Part shown: in pieces, positions 1 to 12,178 of the stretch
Layout of the letters: each line of letters starts with the position of its first letter
Position numbering within the stretch: the stretch's first letter is position 1
Source: Bigelowiella natans CCMP2755
Taxonomy: Eukaryota > Cercozoa > Chlorarachniophyceae
Reading direction: 5' to 3'
NCBI GenBank assembly: GCA_000320545.1
Contig: ADNK01001796.1
Location: 1 to 38,326, forward strand
DNA length: 38,326 bases
Notes under the pieces: generated by a model
The model's database searches: none
Told to the model about the DNA's origin: nothing
The model's input: only the letters and a program-made list of their open reading frames with translations
Program-made: the position numbers and the translations under genes

Positions 1-39
1 ACTCTCGCGCTCGATATCGAGACGATCTAACTCCTAAAT

Positions 40-98
<59 letters not shown>

Positions 99-280
99 TG
101 TGCTGTTGTTCTGTCCATTTTCCAGCTATTGCAGTATTACTATCGTCTTCTCTTGGAATGCCAGTATCAACAAGCCATTGTCTGGTTGGATCTGTAATCG
201 GAGTCGGTGTGGCGCAAAATATCTCCTCAACACTCAAATTGCGAGTGAATGAGGCTGCTGATATTAATATCAGGTAGTAT

Positions 281-315
<35 letters not shown>

Positions 316-2294
316 AACGATTAGCGGTTGTAGAAATGCACACATCATACTGCACTTATGATACTAGAGCAAAGAATATATAGAATTCCGCAAGATGAGG
401 GTGATTTACACACAGATCGTTATTCGTAATAAATGACTAATTTACCATCATCATCATATTACAAAATTATTAAGTGTTCTCATTGTTGCCGTCGTTGTCT
501 TGCGAATTATCATATACCACAGCATTATCAACAAGATCGTGATTGGCTGGTTGGTGACAATTCCTATAGCAATGTGTCTCTCTTTGGTTGCTTTTAATAT
601 CGTTCGTCCTTTTTCTGATTCATTTGCTGCCCAGCTTTGAGTGAGTGAAAGAATGAGTCAATGGATCAGGAATAAGCAGCAGACTAATAGATGGTGATAA
701 ATTATGACCGTCATATGTGAAAGAAGCAGCAGGAAAGAAGGGATAGGAATATCCTCTCATTATTAGGTGTGAGATTTTCTTCGTCTTCTCCTTCTTCCAG
801 CATAAATCTTATTCAGTATTGTAGTACAGCGATAAGTTAAATGCCAGCAACGAAGAAACTTACTTTTTCCACATGACACAACATCTTTATGCCTCATGAT
901 TCGGTATTAGCCCCAGTCCCATGTGTCTATCCCGCATCGTCCATCAACGATATAAGATATTGTAATAATTTGTAAATGAGATCTAGTGGATTGGCGGTTG
1001 TAAATACGATATAAGATATAAATAGTTTTAATTAAAAATATAATCAGAAAGTATCTAAAATGTCAGGAAAAGAATACTAAATTTTTATCACGCTATTACC
1101 ATCTTTCACATAACAACTATCATTTGTTGTTTTATGGTTTGTTGTGCTGTATAATTTTTCTATCAATTTGTAATATAAAAAGAATGAGGCCAAATAACTA
1201 AAGTTGGCAGAACAGAAGTTGGTAGTTAAAAATTAAATTTCTGCCACACTTGTCAATGAAGAGTGAAAAGTGATGCGGTCTTGATCGTTCACTAGATTGA
1301 TGAACAGACACATGTGAATGGAGAATGCACACACAAGCTCATTTCTACGATTTGTGTAGCTGCAGCAGCAGCTAGAGCAGCTAGGCAGGGCGAAATTGAT
1401 GCCAAGTCGTGTGCGGTTTCCTGTCATCTTGCTAGCTTGGCGCAGAACGTCACAATTGAGCACTCATTTGTCTCAAGGAACATGGAGTTTTGTTGGCATG
1501 TCAGCACGTCAGTGTGCACGATGTTGCACATTGGCATCATGCATGTGATGTTTGTTGTCTTTCAGTGTGGCTTGATGATGAGTTGCATCACATTTCGACA
1601 TCACGCAATGGTGCAACCGCCCAATTCACGTGCAAGCTAGCAAGTGTGGGGACAAAATGAGTCAGAAAGTTTCAGCACATTGGCACCCGCTAGCCCGCCG
1701 CTTCTAGCGCTTGCTAGCTTGGGCCAGCGCGACAAGGAAAGTGTTGGGTTGCAGAAGGGAATTTTTGCAGCACAAGTTGGTGAAGTGCTGCATCGTCGCA
1801 GGGAGAAGTGCTGGGTTTTCAATCTGAAAATGGCGTGTGATGTGATGTGATGCAACTAGGCCAGTTGCACCAAAGTGAAACGCGCGCGCAAAAGTCAAAA
1901 GACCCGCGTGCTGGCGTGCGAGCGGCAATGTCCCCTCAGGAGCTTGATTTGGCATGCATGCTTGCCAGCTTGAGCTCACAATGTGTTTTCATCATCAGGA
2001 TTGTGGTGTTCTGTTTTCAAGAGCTTTGCCAACATCAACGTGCATTTGCAAGCATTGCTAGATTGGCTAGCAGCGCGTCTGAGAGCGATTTGCATGTTCT
2101 GATGTGCAATGAAGCAAACTGTGTGTTTGGCAGCTGCCATCAGTCGATCATGCAAACAAATGATTGTCAGAACAATGAGAGGTTGCCTAGATGTGCAAAT
2201 CGATCATTCGTCGTGCGCACTCTGCAACTTTTCATCAGATTGAAGAACCAATTCCTTGAATGCCATCTTTGAAGCATCAAAGCCATCGTTTGGA
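1..2294. other. Gene-free repeat-rich region
   Basis: No phase-consistent exon chain was found. It opens with a compound (CA)n(TA)n repeat at 40-96 and a (TAG)n run at 281-315. From about 1,230 to 2,290 the DNA changes character: microsatellites stop, GC rises, and GCTAGC/TTGCTAGC and TGCAT words recur (for example near 1370, 1430, 1635, 1690, 1710 and 2060). Open frames exist there on both strands (108 and 141 codons on plus), but none has recognisable domains or splice borders. A decayed mobile element is possible; no terminal repeats or transposase motifs were seen. Confidence 0.5.
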
Positions 2295-4197
2295 TCAGCA
2301 TGTGTGGGCGATGTCTGATGGAGTAGCACCATTTTGAGTGTTAACTTCTTCCATGGCATGAGAAACGCTTTGTTAGATGCAGAGCAGCAGCACATGGGAT
2401 GATGATGGCGATGTAGTGTACCACTGCCGAGGACACCGGAGACCCTGCCACGGGGGACAAGGGAGAGTCGAACTGAAAGCGGGAGCAAAAATTGATGTCA
2501 GGGCTATCGATGAGATGAGATGTTGACAGAATCCACATCTTAACTCATCATCATCATCATCATCATGTGCATGTTCCATCTCCTACCTTACGCCCAAAAA
2601 TGTTCGTCTGTATCCTTGGAAATCCTGTCAATATAGAAAGATATTTTGTTTATTACATCTCAGCTTTCTTCATCTCAATCGTATGATGAAAGGGAAATAT
2701 GTTGTTGAATACCGGAACAGTCTTTTGAAGATAACGTGGATTCATGAATGCTTAAAAATTGCGTCTCCGCTACTTTTACTTCATGATCTTTCAGCTTGTT
2801 GTAGGATGTATAACATTTGTCACTTAGTCTCTGTAAACCTGCACCAACATACAAATTTTCCAACAACTTTTTCTCGCTTACATTTATAAAAATAATGATT
2901 ATACAAACGGTGAGGGAACATTGTACCAGTCAGTTTGCACGAGGGCATTGATGACGACGACGATGATGATGACGATGGCACTGAAGAAGGTATCAACCGA
3001 TCCCTGTCGATTGTTGTACTGGGGATGAACAACATCACTGATGTTGACTAAAAAAATGGGCACGCACATTTAATCGATTTGGGACAAATTTGATACCTTG
3101 AAAATATTGCCATTCCATCCTTGGGAAGTTTCACTATATTTTTAAATTGTGAACTGCTGTGGCTGGTAGAGACGATTTTGCTCTTCATCTCCTGCTGCCC
3201 GTCAGTACCAGAGATTCCAAACACGGGTAGCCTAAGGGATGATCATGTTCCATCGTGAGTTTGCTGCAACAACAAAGTAACAGCTTGATGATGATCCCTG
3301 GATTTTGAAATTGACAAACTTAACAAGATCAATATTTGTTGCTGCTGTAGCGGCAGAGGCAGCATTTAGCGTAAATAAAAATAACCGTTGTTCTAGTTGA
3401 TTTCTCTGTCGGGACTCGGTTGTTTTGAGTGTCGACCGATGCGTAGAACTTTCACTCGAAGAATTTAAAGCAGCAGCAGCAGCAGCATTTCCATTGCTCC
3501 TGCCCCTGAAGCTTTTTGTACCCTCTACTGACCTCGACCTTGGTGGTAATTGTAATTAGTAATTGTAGTACTGTTAGTCGTAATAGAAGTTTTAGTAGTA
3601 GTAGTAGTTGTAGTACTAGTAGTAGTAGCAGTAGTAGTAGTAGTAATAGTAGCAGTAGCAGTAGCATCAGCAAACAAACATTAATCATCTCAACGTATCT
3701 CTATGCTCATAGGACATGGCTTATCGTCGTCCTACTCCTCCTCCTCCTCGATGTCCTCACCTACCTATTCACTACCTTATCAGTTTGTCAACCTTAGGAG
3801 TACTCGGTCTGAGCTTGGATGGTACACTACCAAATCTACTTTTAACTGTCCCGAAAGAGCGCGGAACACTTCGTCTTCTTCTCCTTGAAGTACCGTCAAT
3901 ATTGGCATCGAGATTATGTTCGACGAAAGATCTAGAGAAATTTCCAGGCTGCTAATATAATATTAGAACCATCAATTATTTATTTTACCACCTACTACTA
4001 TATAAAACATTGGTTTGAGTTGATCTTTCCTACTATCCTTACGCTAGTTTTCAACTCAAAGTATTTCTTCTACTAAATATGCAAGGTTTGCGATGTGATA
4101 TTATATTATCTATTTATCATATATTGTGGTTACCGAGTTCAAAGAATGTGATCGTTGGCAATTTCCTGCATTTTATATAAGAGCCATTGAATAAATT

Positions 4198-4231
<34 letters not shown>

Positions 4232-4435
4232 TACAAACAAACATGCTTAAATATATTACATATTATATTGCACTAATACACGTTTATTATTTACATGAAA
4301 CATGCATACATAGCAGTACAAAGAGGGTATTTTCTAGAAATTAAGTCTGATACCTTTCTTCTTACTCCTTTTGAATGCAGTAGCTACTCTCAATCGCGGT
4401 TTTCGCGAATATTTTTTTATCATCTCCTCTTCAAT
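2295..4435 (-). other. Exons 13-23 of the EF-hand-like gene
   Basis: Exon limits in transcript order: 4435-4354 (IEEEMIKKYSRKPRLRVATA), 4165-4134, 3948-3793 (52 aa, Arg/Ser-rich), 3522-3386 (contains Ala6 from a GCT run), 3263-3209, 3191-3097, 3018-2927 (contains Ser9), 2838-2713 (coiled-coil-like), 2624-2587, 2472-2444 and 2367-2295. The acceptor of the 3522 exon (AGAG|GGT) is weak. The last three exons have a second phase-consistent reading that would end in a longer frame near 2204. A competing terminal exon at 4497-4420 that would stop the protein early was set aside, because the longer chain continues in phase. Confidence 0.55.
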
Positions 4436-6605
4436 CTAATATGACAAATATCTTTATCGTCAAGCAGATATTCATCAATGACAGTACACATAAAGATCTG
4501 GTAAATATAATACTGTGAAATAAAACTATAAAACCACTTGATCAGAAGTGACTTTGAAATATAGACATTCATTAACGAAGAAAACCTTCTGAAGTGGAGC
4601 AGTAAGATCTTTCTTGCCAAATGGAGACACCTGTGTATATTCATCATATTTTGGACAACGACCAGCATCATCATTAGAGAAAAAATGCAACTTTAATACC
4701 TCGACTAAGCTTTTCCAAGTTCTCTGCTGTTTCTTAAAAGGGCAACTCTTTGTCACCTGACAACCGATGGTGGTGATTTACTCTACAGTAAGGGGTTTGT
4801 CAATATGGCACTTAACATATTTAATAATACGATTACGATAGCAATGACAAAAGACAACACCGTAATCCGCGCCAATAGCCGGAACAAAAATAATGCATAT
4901 TCCATCTCGTCAACTGAATCTGGATAAAGGCACTTAAATTATTTTTTTCACTCTCCAACAAGCAATGAGGAATTGAAATCAATGTGGTGATACCTGTCCA
5001 TTGATCTGCTAATTCGAAAAAAGAGCGGCGAAATTGAGGCAATGACATATTACTACCATGACGAGATCCTGAAGATAACGATTAAAAATTAGATAGTCAG
5101 TGCAAGATGCTAGTAGCTAGCGAAATGTCTCGCAAAATTCGGAAGCATCTAGCGTTTACTTGCCTGATGTGGACATCGAAAGCGAGGATGAAAGCTTCGA
5201 ATAAGACTGAGATCTCGCAAAAGAGCTCGGTTTCACATTGTGAGAACACGAATGAGACGATAAATCGAATTTATTCCTAGCGTCTAGGACAGCCTTAGCA
5301 TTCCCGTTGCGAATGAATAGCATGTTTTTCGGTATTTCAATAATGTGCCTAGCGCTGATATCTCTCCTGTAAGACAAAGTGAAGCCCTAAGCAAATTTGT
5401 CGGTGGAAACGTGTTCTTTTTACTTCCAGTCAGCCATTGCGTTGACAAAAGAATGATCTCGTCGAAACTTGGCGTCAAGGGCCTGCGGAACATAATCAAT
5501 CTTTAACACTAAGCCACGTTATTAATTATTTGAGTAACGATGGACAAATGAGTCACCATAAAATTTATAACGAATCCTCTAAGTCATTGAGAATGTATTC
5601 GTTGAAACCTTCAAACCTTGGACATAAGAGCATGAATGCGAATATATTCCCGTTTAGAGATTGTCTGATCTGGTCCCTTATTGAAAGCATCCCAGAAGAG
5701 TCTTATCTATTATTAGATTCAGACAACAGTTTATCGCATGAAGTGTCGTTTGGATTCATAACACTCAATTTAAACACCTGGCCATATATTAAAGGGCTCT
5801 CGTACAGATTTATCCGAGTTCTCATAAAATCTTCATTGTAAAACCTACACACATAGAAAGTACTTCTCAACAAAAGGGAAAGATATGGATACATCAAAGT
5901 ACCGTATATCTCCTTGCAGCTTATAATCCTTCTTCCTGGATGTTGTCCTTTTACCTCGGCGTTCATGACAGAACTGTAAGTAATTTTTCCCATGCAACTC
6001 TTTTCCTGAGAGAACCTGGATTGTGACGAACAAAAAGTAGAGCATTGAAACGATAACAAAGATTCACTTTTCGTCAAAATTCCTATGGACCTGATGCACA
6101 CTTCTGACAAATTTTCTCTCTTTTGCCTTTAGAGCATCTTCTACTTGGTGTCGGAAGAATGAAACCGCTGGAATATTCTTCTCTTGCAGTGGTGACTGTA
6201 AATAGCATAATATACCAGCATCGGTCGGTTTTGAAAATGAAATTAAATTTAATGAAGATGTATCTGTACCTTCCCAGAAATTTTCGAGCGAAAGCTCTTG
6301 CGACTTTTCACACTTTTAGGAGATTTTTTCTGGTCAGGGTTTGACACGTGCCATTTACTAATTTGGGGGCTTCCTCCAGAGAACGGCTTTGAAATTGGAC
6401 TGTTAAGTGCTAGTTCCAACTTATTCATCGCTTTGTCATCCTTCGTCATTGTGGCCAGAGAAGAAGGTGAGCGAGTAGGGCTCCTGGATCCATTCACTTG
6501 AAGCAAGCTATCAGGTTTCGAAAAACTATGCCGTCCATTACGCTTCTTTCTCAAGGGTTGTCTGTTAAGCTGACTTCTCTCCGTACTGTATACAGTCGAT
6601 GACAT
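2295..6605 (-). CDS. EF-hand-like multi-exon protein with basic Ser-rich tail
   Basis: A 23-exon minus-strand model of about 704 aa. The ATG at 6605-6603 starts MSSTVYSTERSQLNRQPLRK; the stop is at 2297-2295. Exon phases agree across the chain. The N-terminal 112-aa exon is Ser/Lys/Arg-rich. Around residues 200-250 is a helix-loop-helix reading FWDAFNKGPDQTISKREYIR, whose loop N-x-G-x-D-x-T-I-S-x-x-E fits a degenerate EF-hand. It is followed by FRRDHSFVNAMADWK, SFFELADQWTDSVDEMEYAL and FLFRLLARIT, typical of paired EF-hand helices. The C-terminal 300 residues are basic and low-complexity. Calcium binding is inferred; exact family unknown. One intron uses a GC donor. Several 3' junctions have alternative frames. 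Confidence 0.66.
4586..6605 (-). other. Exons 1-12 of the EF-hand-like gene
   Basis: Exon limits in transcript order: 6605-6270, 6195-6091, 6015-5955, 5935-5893, 5844-5778, 5706-5617, 5482-5424, 5366-5164, 5068-4994, 4919-4861, 4756-4700 and 4630-4586. Each has AG before and GT after, except the donor after 5164, which reads CAG|GCAAGT (a GC-AG intron). Phases are 0,0,1,2,0,0,2,1,1,0,0,0 and chain without conflict. The EF-hand-like segments lie in exons at 5706-5617, 5482-5424, 5068-4994 and 4919-4861. Introns here are short (about 40-230 nt) and less repetitive than those of the TBC gene. Confidence 0.7.
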
Positions 6606-6749
6606 TGGGTTTCGGATTGGGGGATGGAGCTTGTTACTAGTTCTTTCCTTCTTTCTGCTACCACCTGCAGTGGCTACTGTGTTTTGCCAGGAGATTCATG
6701 GTGCCGAAAGACGGTAGTCATTCATCCTTCTTACTCTTAAATCTTAGCT
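6606..6749. promoter_or_regulatory. Short divergent intergenic interval
   Basis: The EF-hand-like gene starts leftward at 6605, and the secreted beta-helix gene starts rightward at 6750 (or 7090). Both promoters must fit within 144 bp, or about 480 bp with the downstream start. No microsatellite interrupts it. No clear TATA motif or known regulatory site was recognised, so a shared or bidirectional promoter is inferred only from geometry. Confidence 0.4.
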
Positions 6750-7858
6750 ATGTTGTTTCGTGTCGGCCTATTTTTATCATTATTCCTTTCTTTTGTGAAG
6801 ACGCAATCAGCAGATCGAGGTAATTATTCAACCTTTCTCAAATTCACCATTGATCTGCTGCACGTCTTTTTAAGCTTATTTGACCCACGAATTTTGGGTC
6901 TACTTACTAGCAGCGTCCCCATTTTGGTTCGATTTTGCGAAATAAAAAAAGTCCGAGTCTTAAAGTATAATTGAACATGTGGTGGTACTGTAAGAAAAGA
7001 ATTTTTCGGTCCTCCGTACAGGTACCGGACATGTCTGTCGTCGTAGTAACGTCATCAAACAACATTTCAAGAGAAGAGAAATCAATATCATGGTGATTGG
7101 GGCATGGGGTATTTTGGCAGCCCTTCTGACCTTTGCACCGCCGTTGAGGGGTGAAAAAGGTGTGCAGGAGTTCTTCATCTCGGCCAAGAATGGTGATGAC
7201 TCTCATCCTGGATCGCGAGACATGCCGTTTCTATCGATATCTCGTTGCGTCGAGGAGGGTAAAACAGAGGCCCCGATTATTTGCACTATCTGCGAAGGGA
7301 TTTATCGAGAGACTGTATCGATAAAGCAGCCCCAGGCCCAGAACATCCTTATTCGGTCTGACACTCAAGCAAAATCTGCTGTTGAGCTCAGCGGGCTTCG
7401 AGTTTTGGATGTGAATTGGCAGCAGCTTGAAGATAGCCGTCTCACGGACGGACACTGCGTGTTCTCGGGGGAAGTTCCCTCCGAAGGGTATCCCGATAAT
7501 TTCCAACAGATATTTTTCAACGGGTCGATGATGGTGGAAGCTCGGTGGCCGAATCTAGATGTTGAACATGTTGCACAATCTGCCTTGTCCAGGTAACTAC
7601 ACCACATATGCAACGTCATCTTCTCTCTAAGGAAAGAAAAATCGGATGATGTGTGATGATTCTCGTATGATTAGGGACACGTGGGCTCCTACAGAAATGG
7701 GATCTATCTACGGCACGATAAAAAATGCTGACCTGAGGCAGCACCCATTCTCCTGGAACGGGGCTCTTGCAACACTTCAAGTAGCCCATCAGTTCTACAC
7801 ATGGACCAGACCAGTGGCCAATCACACAAAAGGTACCTGCATAAATAAGATTGATAAC

Positions 7859-7912
<54 letters not shown>

Positions 7913-9372
7913 TTACAGACTAACTTTTCTGGACTGTGAAATCAGGCTCGGATAGCTTCGAATACACTCGTGATCTTCCTGGATTGGCTGGCTGGGACGC
8001 TAACCCAAAAAAAGAAAAGAGCAAAGGTTGGGAGCATAACCAATTTTTCTTGAGCGGTAAGCTTGAAGCTTTGGATGCTCCTGGAGAGTGGTACCTCGAA
8101 ACCACGCCAAGCAACACAAAGATTTTGCACTTTTGGTCGCCTACATGCGCTAAACCACCGCAGGGCAGTGTGGAGGTGAAGGTTAGAGACTACGTATTGG
8201 ATGTTGGAGCTGATAGTTCTGGAATAGATATCCGTGGGCCTTTAACGATCCGTGGGGGGTCCGTGAGGATGGCAGGTTGCGACAGTTGTGCTGTGAGCAA
8301 CATCGACATTCTATATCCGACTTATAACCGGGAGATTCCAGAGATGTTTTCACAAAATAGGGGAGGAAAGCCACAATTTGTAAACAAGACGGGATTAATT
8401 GGCACACATCTAAGAGTTTCGAACGTGACCTTTTCTTACAGCAACAACAACGGCATTGAGTTAGTGGGGGACCACAACATCATTGAAAACTGTCTGGTTC
8501 GGTACACCGACTGGCTGGGAACCCTCACCTACGTTCCACTCTCTGTTAAGGGAAATAACGTCACGCTCACTCGTTGCACTGTACACGATTTTGGTAATGC
8601 TGGAATCACCGCTCAAATTCCCAATACCCCCCCTTCAGCACCTGGAGAGCCAGACCCTGTACCTAAGCCGATGAATGGACGGAGGCTCGAAGTCTCGTAC
8701 ACACACATCTATCGAGGAGGATTAGTAGGCAAAGACACAGCAGCTTTATACACTGGTGGTTGGAAGAGCGCGGGATTGCACTGGCATCACAATTGGGTGC
8801 ACGATGCCACAGAGAAGTGCGTACGCGCTGATGATCAGAGCCGGAACATGACGGTGCATCACAATGTCATATACAACTGTGGTGTGTCTCCGCTCGACGA
8901 CAGTCAATCGAACATTGCCGGCTTTGGACTCCTCCTGAAAGGCAATGGGCACTATATATTTGCCAACACCATCATGAATGCCAACTATTCTGAAATCTGT
9001 CTTCCATCCTGCATCGAGCCTTACAAGCCTTGGGCGAAACAATATCCCCTTCGCATTCAAAACACTAAACAGGGAACCCAAGTCTTCAACACGGTAGCGC
9101 GCTTCGATCTTGGGTTTCCTTGTTCGTGTCATAACTCGTCGTTTCTTCACCTGCCCGGCGGCAACCAGACTGCTATCTTCAATGGAACAAATTTGAAGCT
9201 CCAAGACCCTACTCACATGGACTTTCGTCCAGCTCAAGATTCACCTCTCGTCGATGCAGGGATAGAAGTTCCACCGTACACAAATGGTTTTGTCGGAAAA
9301 GCCCCCGACATTGGAGCTTACGAATACGGAGGGGACCGATGGATTGCCGGATGCAGCTTGCATGGCTGCTAG
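6750..9372 (+). CDS. Secreted right-handed parallel beta-helix protein
   Basis: Preferred model: 6750-6819, 7121-7592, 7675-7832, 7946-9372 (stop TAG), about 708 aa. Exon 1 encodes a signal peptide, MLFRVGLFLSLFLSFVKTQS. An alternative start at 7090 (MVIGAWGILAALLTFAPPLR) also looks like a signal peptide and gives about 695 aa. The mature N-terminus reads EFFISAKNGDDSHPG then PFLSISRC, the usual opening of pectate-lyase-like beta-helix proteins. The body has repeated short strands with Asn ladders, and the end reads SPLVDAG ... APDIGAYEYGG, the standard C-cap. About ten N-glycosylation sequons fit secretion. Polysaccharide binding, lysis or epimerisation is plausible; no catalytic triad was assigned. 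Its 1.4-kb exon is foreign to this intron-dense region. Confidence 0.85.
7863..7911. repeat. (GA)n in last intron of the beta-helix gene
   Basis: About 21 uninterrupted GA units followed by GGGAGAG. It lies 35 nt upstream of the acceptor at 7945|7946 (ATCAG|GC), placing a polypurine block where a polypyrimidine tract is usual. A short pyrimidine stretch (ACTTTTCT) remains between repeat and acceptor. Confidence 0.95.
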
Positions 9373-10637
9373 CTGTTTTCCATATGCTCCTCCACCAGGT
9401 TATATTATCTAAATATGACGGATGTAAAGAAGTGATTAAATCTTTTCAATAGTCATCCTAATGTAGCTATGCAAAGCAGCAGCTACAGCGCTTATGTTGT
9501 ATCTGTGTTTCTGCTATTGTGTGCTAAAACATCCGTAGATAGTACTAGATGAGCAAGACCGCGATATATTTTGTACTGTGTATATCAAATACGCTTCGTC
9601 TCGTAATTTCGAACGAAATATATATGTGGCTAGCCGTTAGTTATTAGAGAAGGTACTTAACATGTCACACATCTCAATAATAGCATTGTCTCACATCACT
9701 GCGCTGTTTAGGTGTTGCCTATCGATCGCGACAATCACAAACTGTTTTTGTGTTGGCAGTCATCCAATTGTGAGCTCATCGACCATGTTGCTCGACTAGC
9801 AATGCGCCATGGCATTGTAGCCTACTTATAGGGCTCTAAGTGGCACTGTGCGCATCAAGATCTAGAGATTGAACATATAATAGACACAGCAATACACTAT
9901 ATATATTGATGTATGTGTGATTGCCTCGCTTATGTGCGCATCTGTCGCTAGATCGTACATGCAAGCTCTTTGTTGTTATGCATGATTGCTGATCTAGCTC
10001 ACGGCTGCATGCTGTTGCATGTGTCGTACGGCTTGTATGCATCATCGTTTCCATATCATTTCCCTTGTGCTGCATGCACCACAATCTTGCAGTGACCGTC
10101 GATCATTGTCAACACAGCGCACGCGCTAGCGCGGGGCGCAAGGCCTTGTTGCCTCGTCACATCACTCAAAAATTCTGCAATGGCGTTATTACGCCTAGAC
10201 ATGCATGAGCTAATGAGTGTGCAATGACCTGTAGCGCTGCTCAGGGAGTTGCATCATTGACATATTTGGCTTCGACGTGTTTACTAAAATCTAGTAAAAC
10301 GGATCTCAGTTGCGGCAAATGAGCCTGGTTGATCATACAAAATGTACAAAAATAACTACGTACGTTCAGTGTAGCGTACGCACGTGGCAGGCCACAGTGT
10401 AGCAGTGGAGCATGAGCTGTGCAATGGTAGCTTGAATTAATTGGCATTACTATTACGAATGCTATAATAATGATGATGATGTTTTTAAAATCATGCTAAG
10501 AGGCATGCGACGCAATTACTACACTGTAAGCATGCCTTGTTTCTATTCTCACATCCAATCATATTTCCCCAAAAAAAGCCAAAAGAGAAAGGTACACACA
10601 TTCGCACGCACGCGCGCGCGCGCACACACACACACAC

Positions 10638-10687
<50 letters not shown>

Positions 10688-10904
10688 TATATATATATAC
10701 TATGAACAGAACCTTTTGTTGCATATGTTATATACTTCTGGTATTATGTCTCTAATTATTCAGGAACTTGATGAGCTCTGTTTTCATCTTAGTGACTCTA
10801 CTATTGTTGAACATGTACAGTGCTCATTCATCCATTCGCATCTTGCCACACTAGATGTACCATTCAGTAAAATATCAATTAAAGATTTGGAATGAGGTAA
10901 ACAC
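9373..10904. other. Convergent intergenic region
   Basis: Lies between the 3' ends of the beta-helix gene (plus) and the TBC-TLDc gene (minus), so it should hold both 3' untranslated regions. From about 9,650 to 10,450 it is GC-richer and microsatellite-free, with recurring TGCATG, GCTAGC and GCGATC words like 1,230-2,290 and 23,980-25,450. No coding exon is supported. Confidence 0.6.
10603..10701. repeat. Compound (CG)n(CA)n(TA)n microsatellite
   Basis: Alternating purine-pyrimidine DNA runs almost unbroken for about 95 bp: (GC)n, then (AC)n, then (TA)n, downstream of the TBC-TLDc stop codon. Such tracts can adopt Z-DNA or cruciform structure; that is general knowledge, not shown here. Confidence 0.95.
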
Positions 10905-11064
10905 CTACTGAGTAAGACCCCAAGCCTCCACCACTACGCATTTAAAATGTTGCTTTTTCGTTCTTCGTTTGTCGCGTGTAAATGATGATGACGACAATGG
11001 CGGACTACCGAATAACGAACATGCCTAGAAAAGGAGGTTTAAAAGAAATCAAAAGGGCAAAGAA

Positions 11065-11096
<32 letters not shown>

Positions 11097-11280
11097 TTTC
11101 ACACACACACACATATTGAGCCTCCTACTACTCGTTATTCGGCATGTAAAGACAATGTAGCGCATGAATTTGTTACCTCTGTGAAGCCATGGTGCAATTT
11201 GTCATCAAGGAAGAATGCAGTTTCGTTTGGCCCTCCGAAAGCCTATGAAACAACACATCAAAAACACTGTTCTCACCATT

Positions 11281-11314
<34 letters not shown>

Positions 11315-12133
11315 TCCTTATCCAGGTTAGAAGACAACAAAAGGTATGATGACGAACGAAATCAGTTAGTAAGAGAAAGAGAGGATGCTCATAATATGCA
11401 TCAGTGCTTATCTCTATCAGAGGATGAGGAGGAAACATGCTGTTTTGAGGCTTTGGTTACAATAATTTAATCTCGCAACTAGCATAAGTGCAAAAATAAC
11501 ATAGAACATCATACTGGAACCCCCTCCAGTTTTCACTGCTACACACATTTCATTCATAATAACATTAGAAGGAGAAGAAGAAGAAGAAGAAGAAGAAGAA
11601 GAAGAAAGCTATGACCAATCTTGATTCGGAGAACTCAATCCACATGCTCTTAACGGATTTTATCATCCCATCATGATCTGGTGAGTGTTCGTCTGCCCCG
11701 TACTGATGCTGACCATCATCATCATGATCGTCCTCGTTACGATTCTTCTTGCCCATTTTTACCTCATTGAGCGTGTTACCGTTGTCTTCTCCTTCCTTAG
11801 CACTAATATATATAGCAGTCGTATATAGACCGTGTGTGTGTGTATGTGTGTATGTGCATGTGCATGTAGCAGCAGTAAGAGTTACACATAGATAAAGAAA
11901 TAAGAAGGGTGATGCGTCAGTGATTAAATCATCATTTGTTCTTCTTGTTGATGATCATCAACTATTAATGATATCGATAGAATACTACTTCCATACCTTT
12001 TCTTCGTGCAAGACGAAGAAGGAACATTTTGTTGTTGCTGGTGACGATAACGAGGACTGCGGCTGGTGGCAGGAGGCTGAGATACTGATCTAGAATGCAT
12101 TCCTACAACAACAACAACAACAATAGCAACCGC

Positions 12134-12178
<45 letters not shown>

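Noticed and set aside
1847-2272. 141-codon plus-strand ORF
   Set aside because: Lies in the GC-richer island where several frames are open by chance; no domain, splice border or conserved motif.
2587-2838. Second phase-consistent reading of the 3' exons (FMNPRYLQKTVP, DFQGYRRTFLGV) ending near 2204
   Set aside because: Also coherent, but it breaks the uninterrupted coiled-coil-like exon 2838-2713; kept only as an alternative.
3716-3955. Leucine-rich plus-strand ORF ending LCSTKDLEKFPGC
   Set aside because: It mirrors a minus-strand Arg/Ser-rich exon (3948-3793) that chains in phase with neighbours; the Leu run is the complement of that exon.
4420-4497. Alternative last exon of the EF-hand-like gene (IFMCTVIDEYLLDD, stop)
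   Set aside because: The acceptor is good, but the overlapping exon 4435-4354 allows ten further exons in phase.
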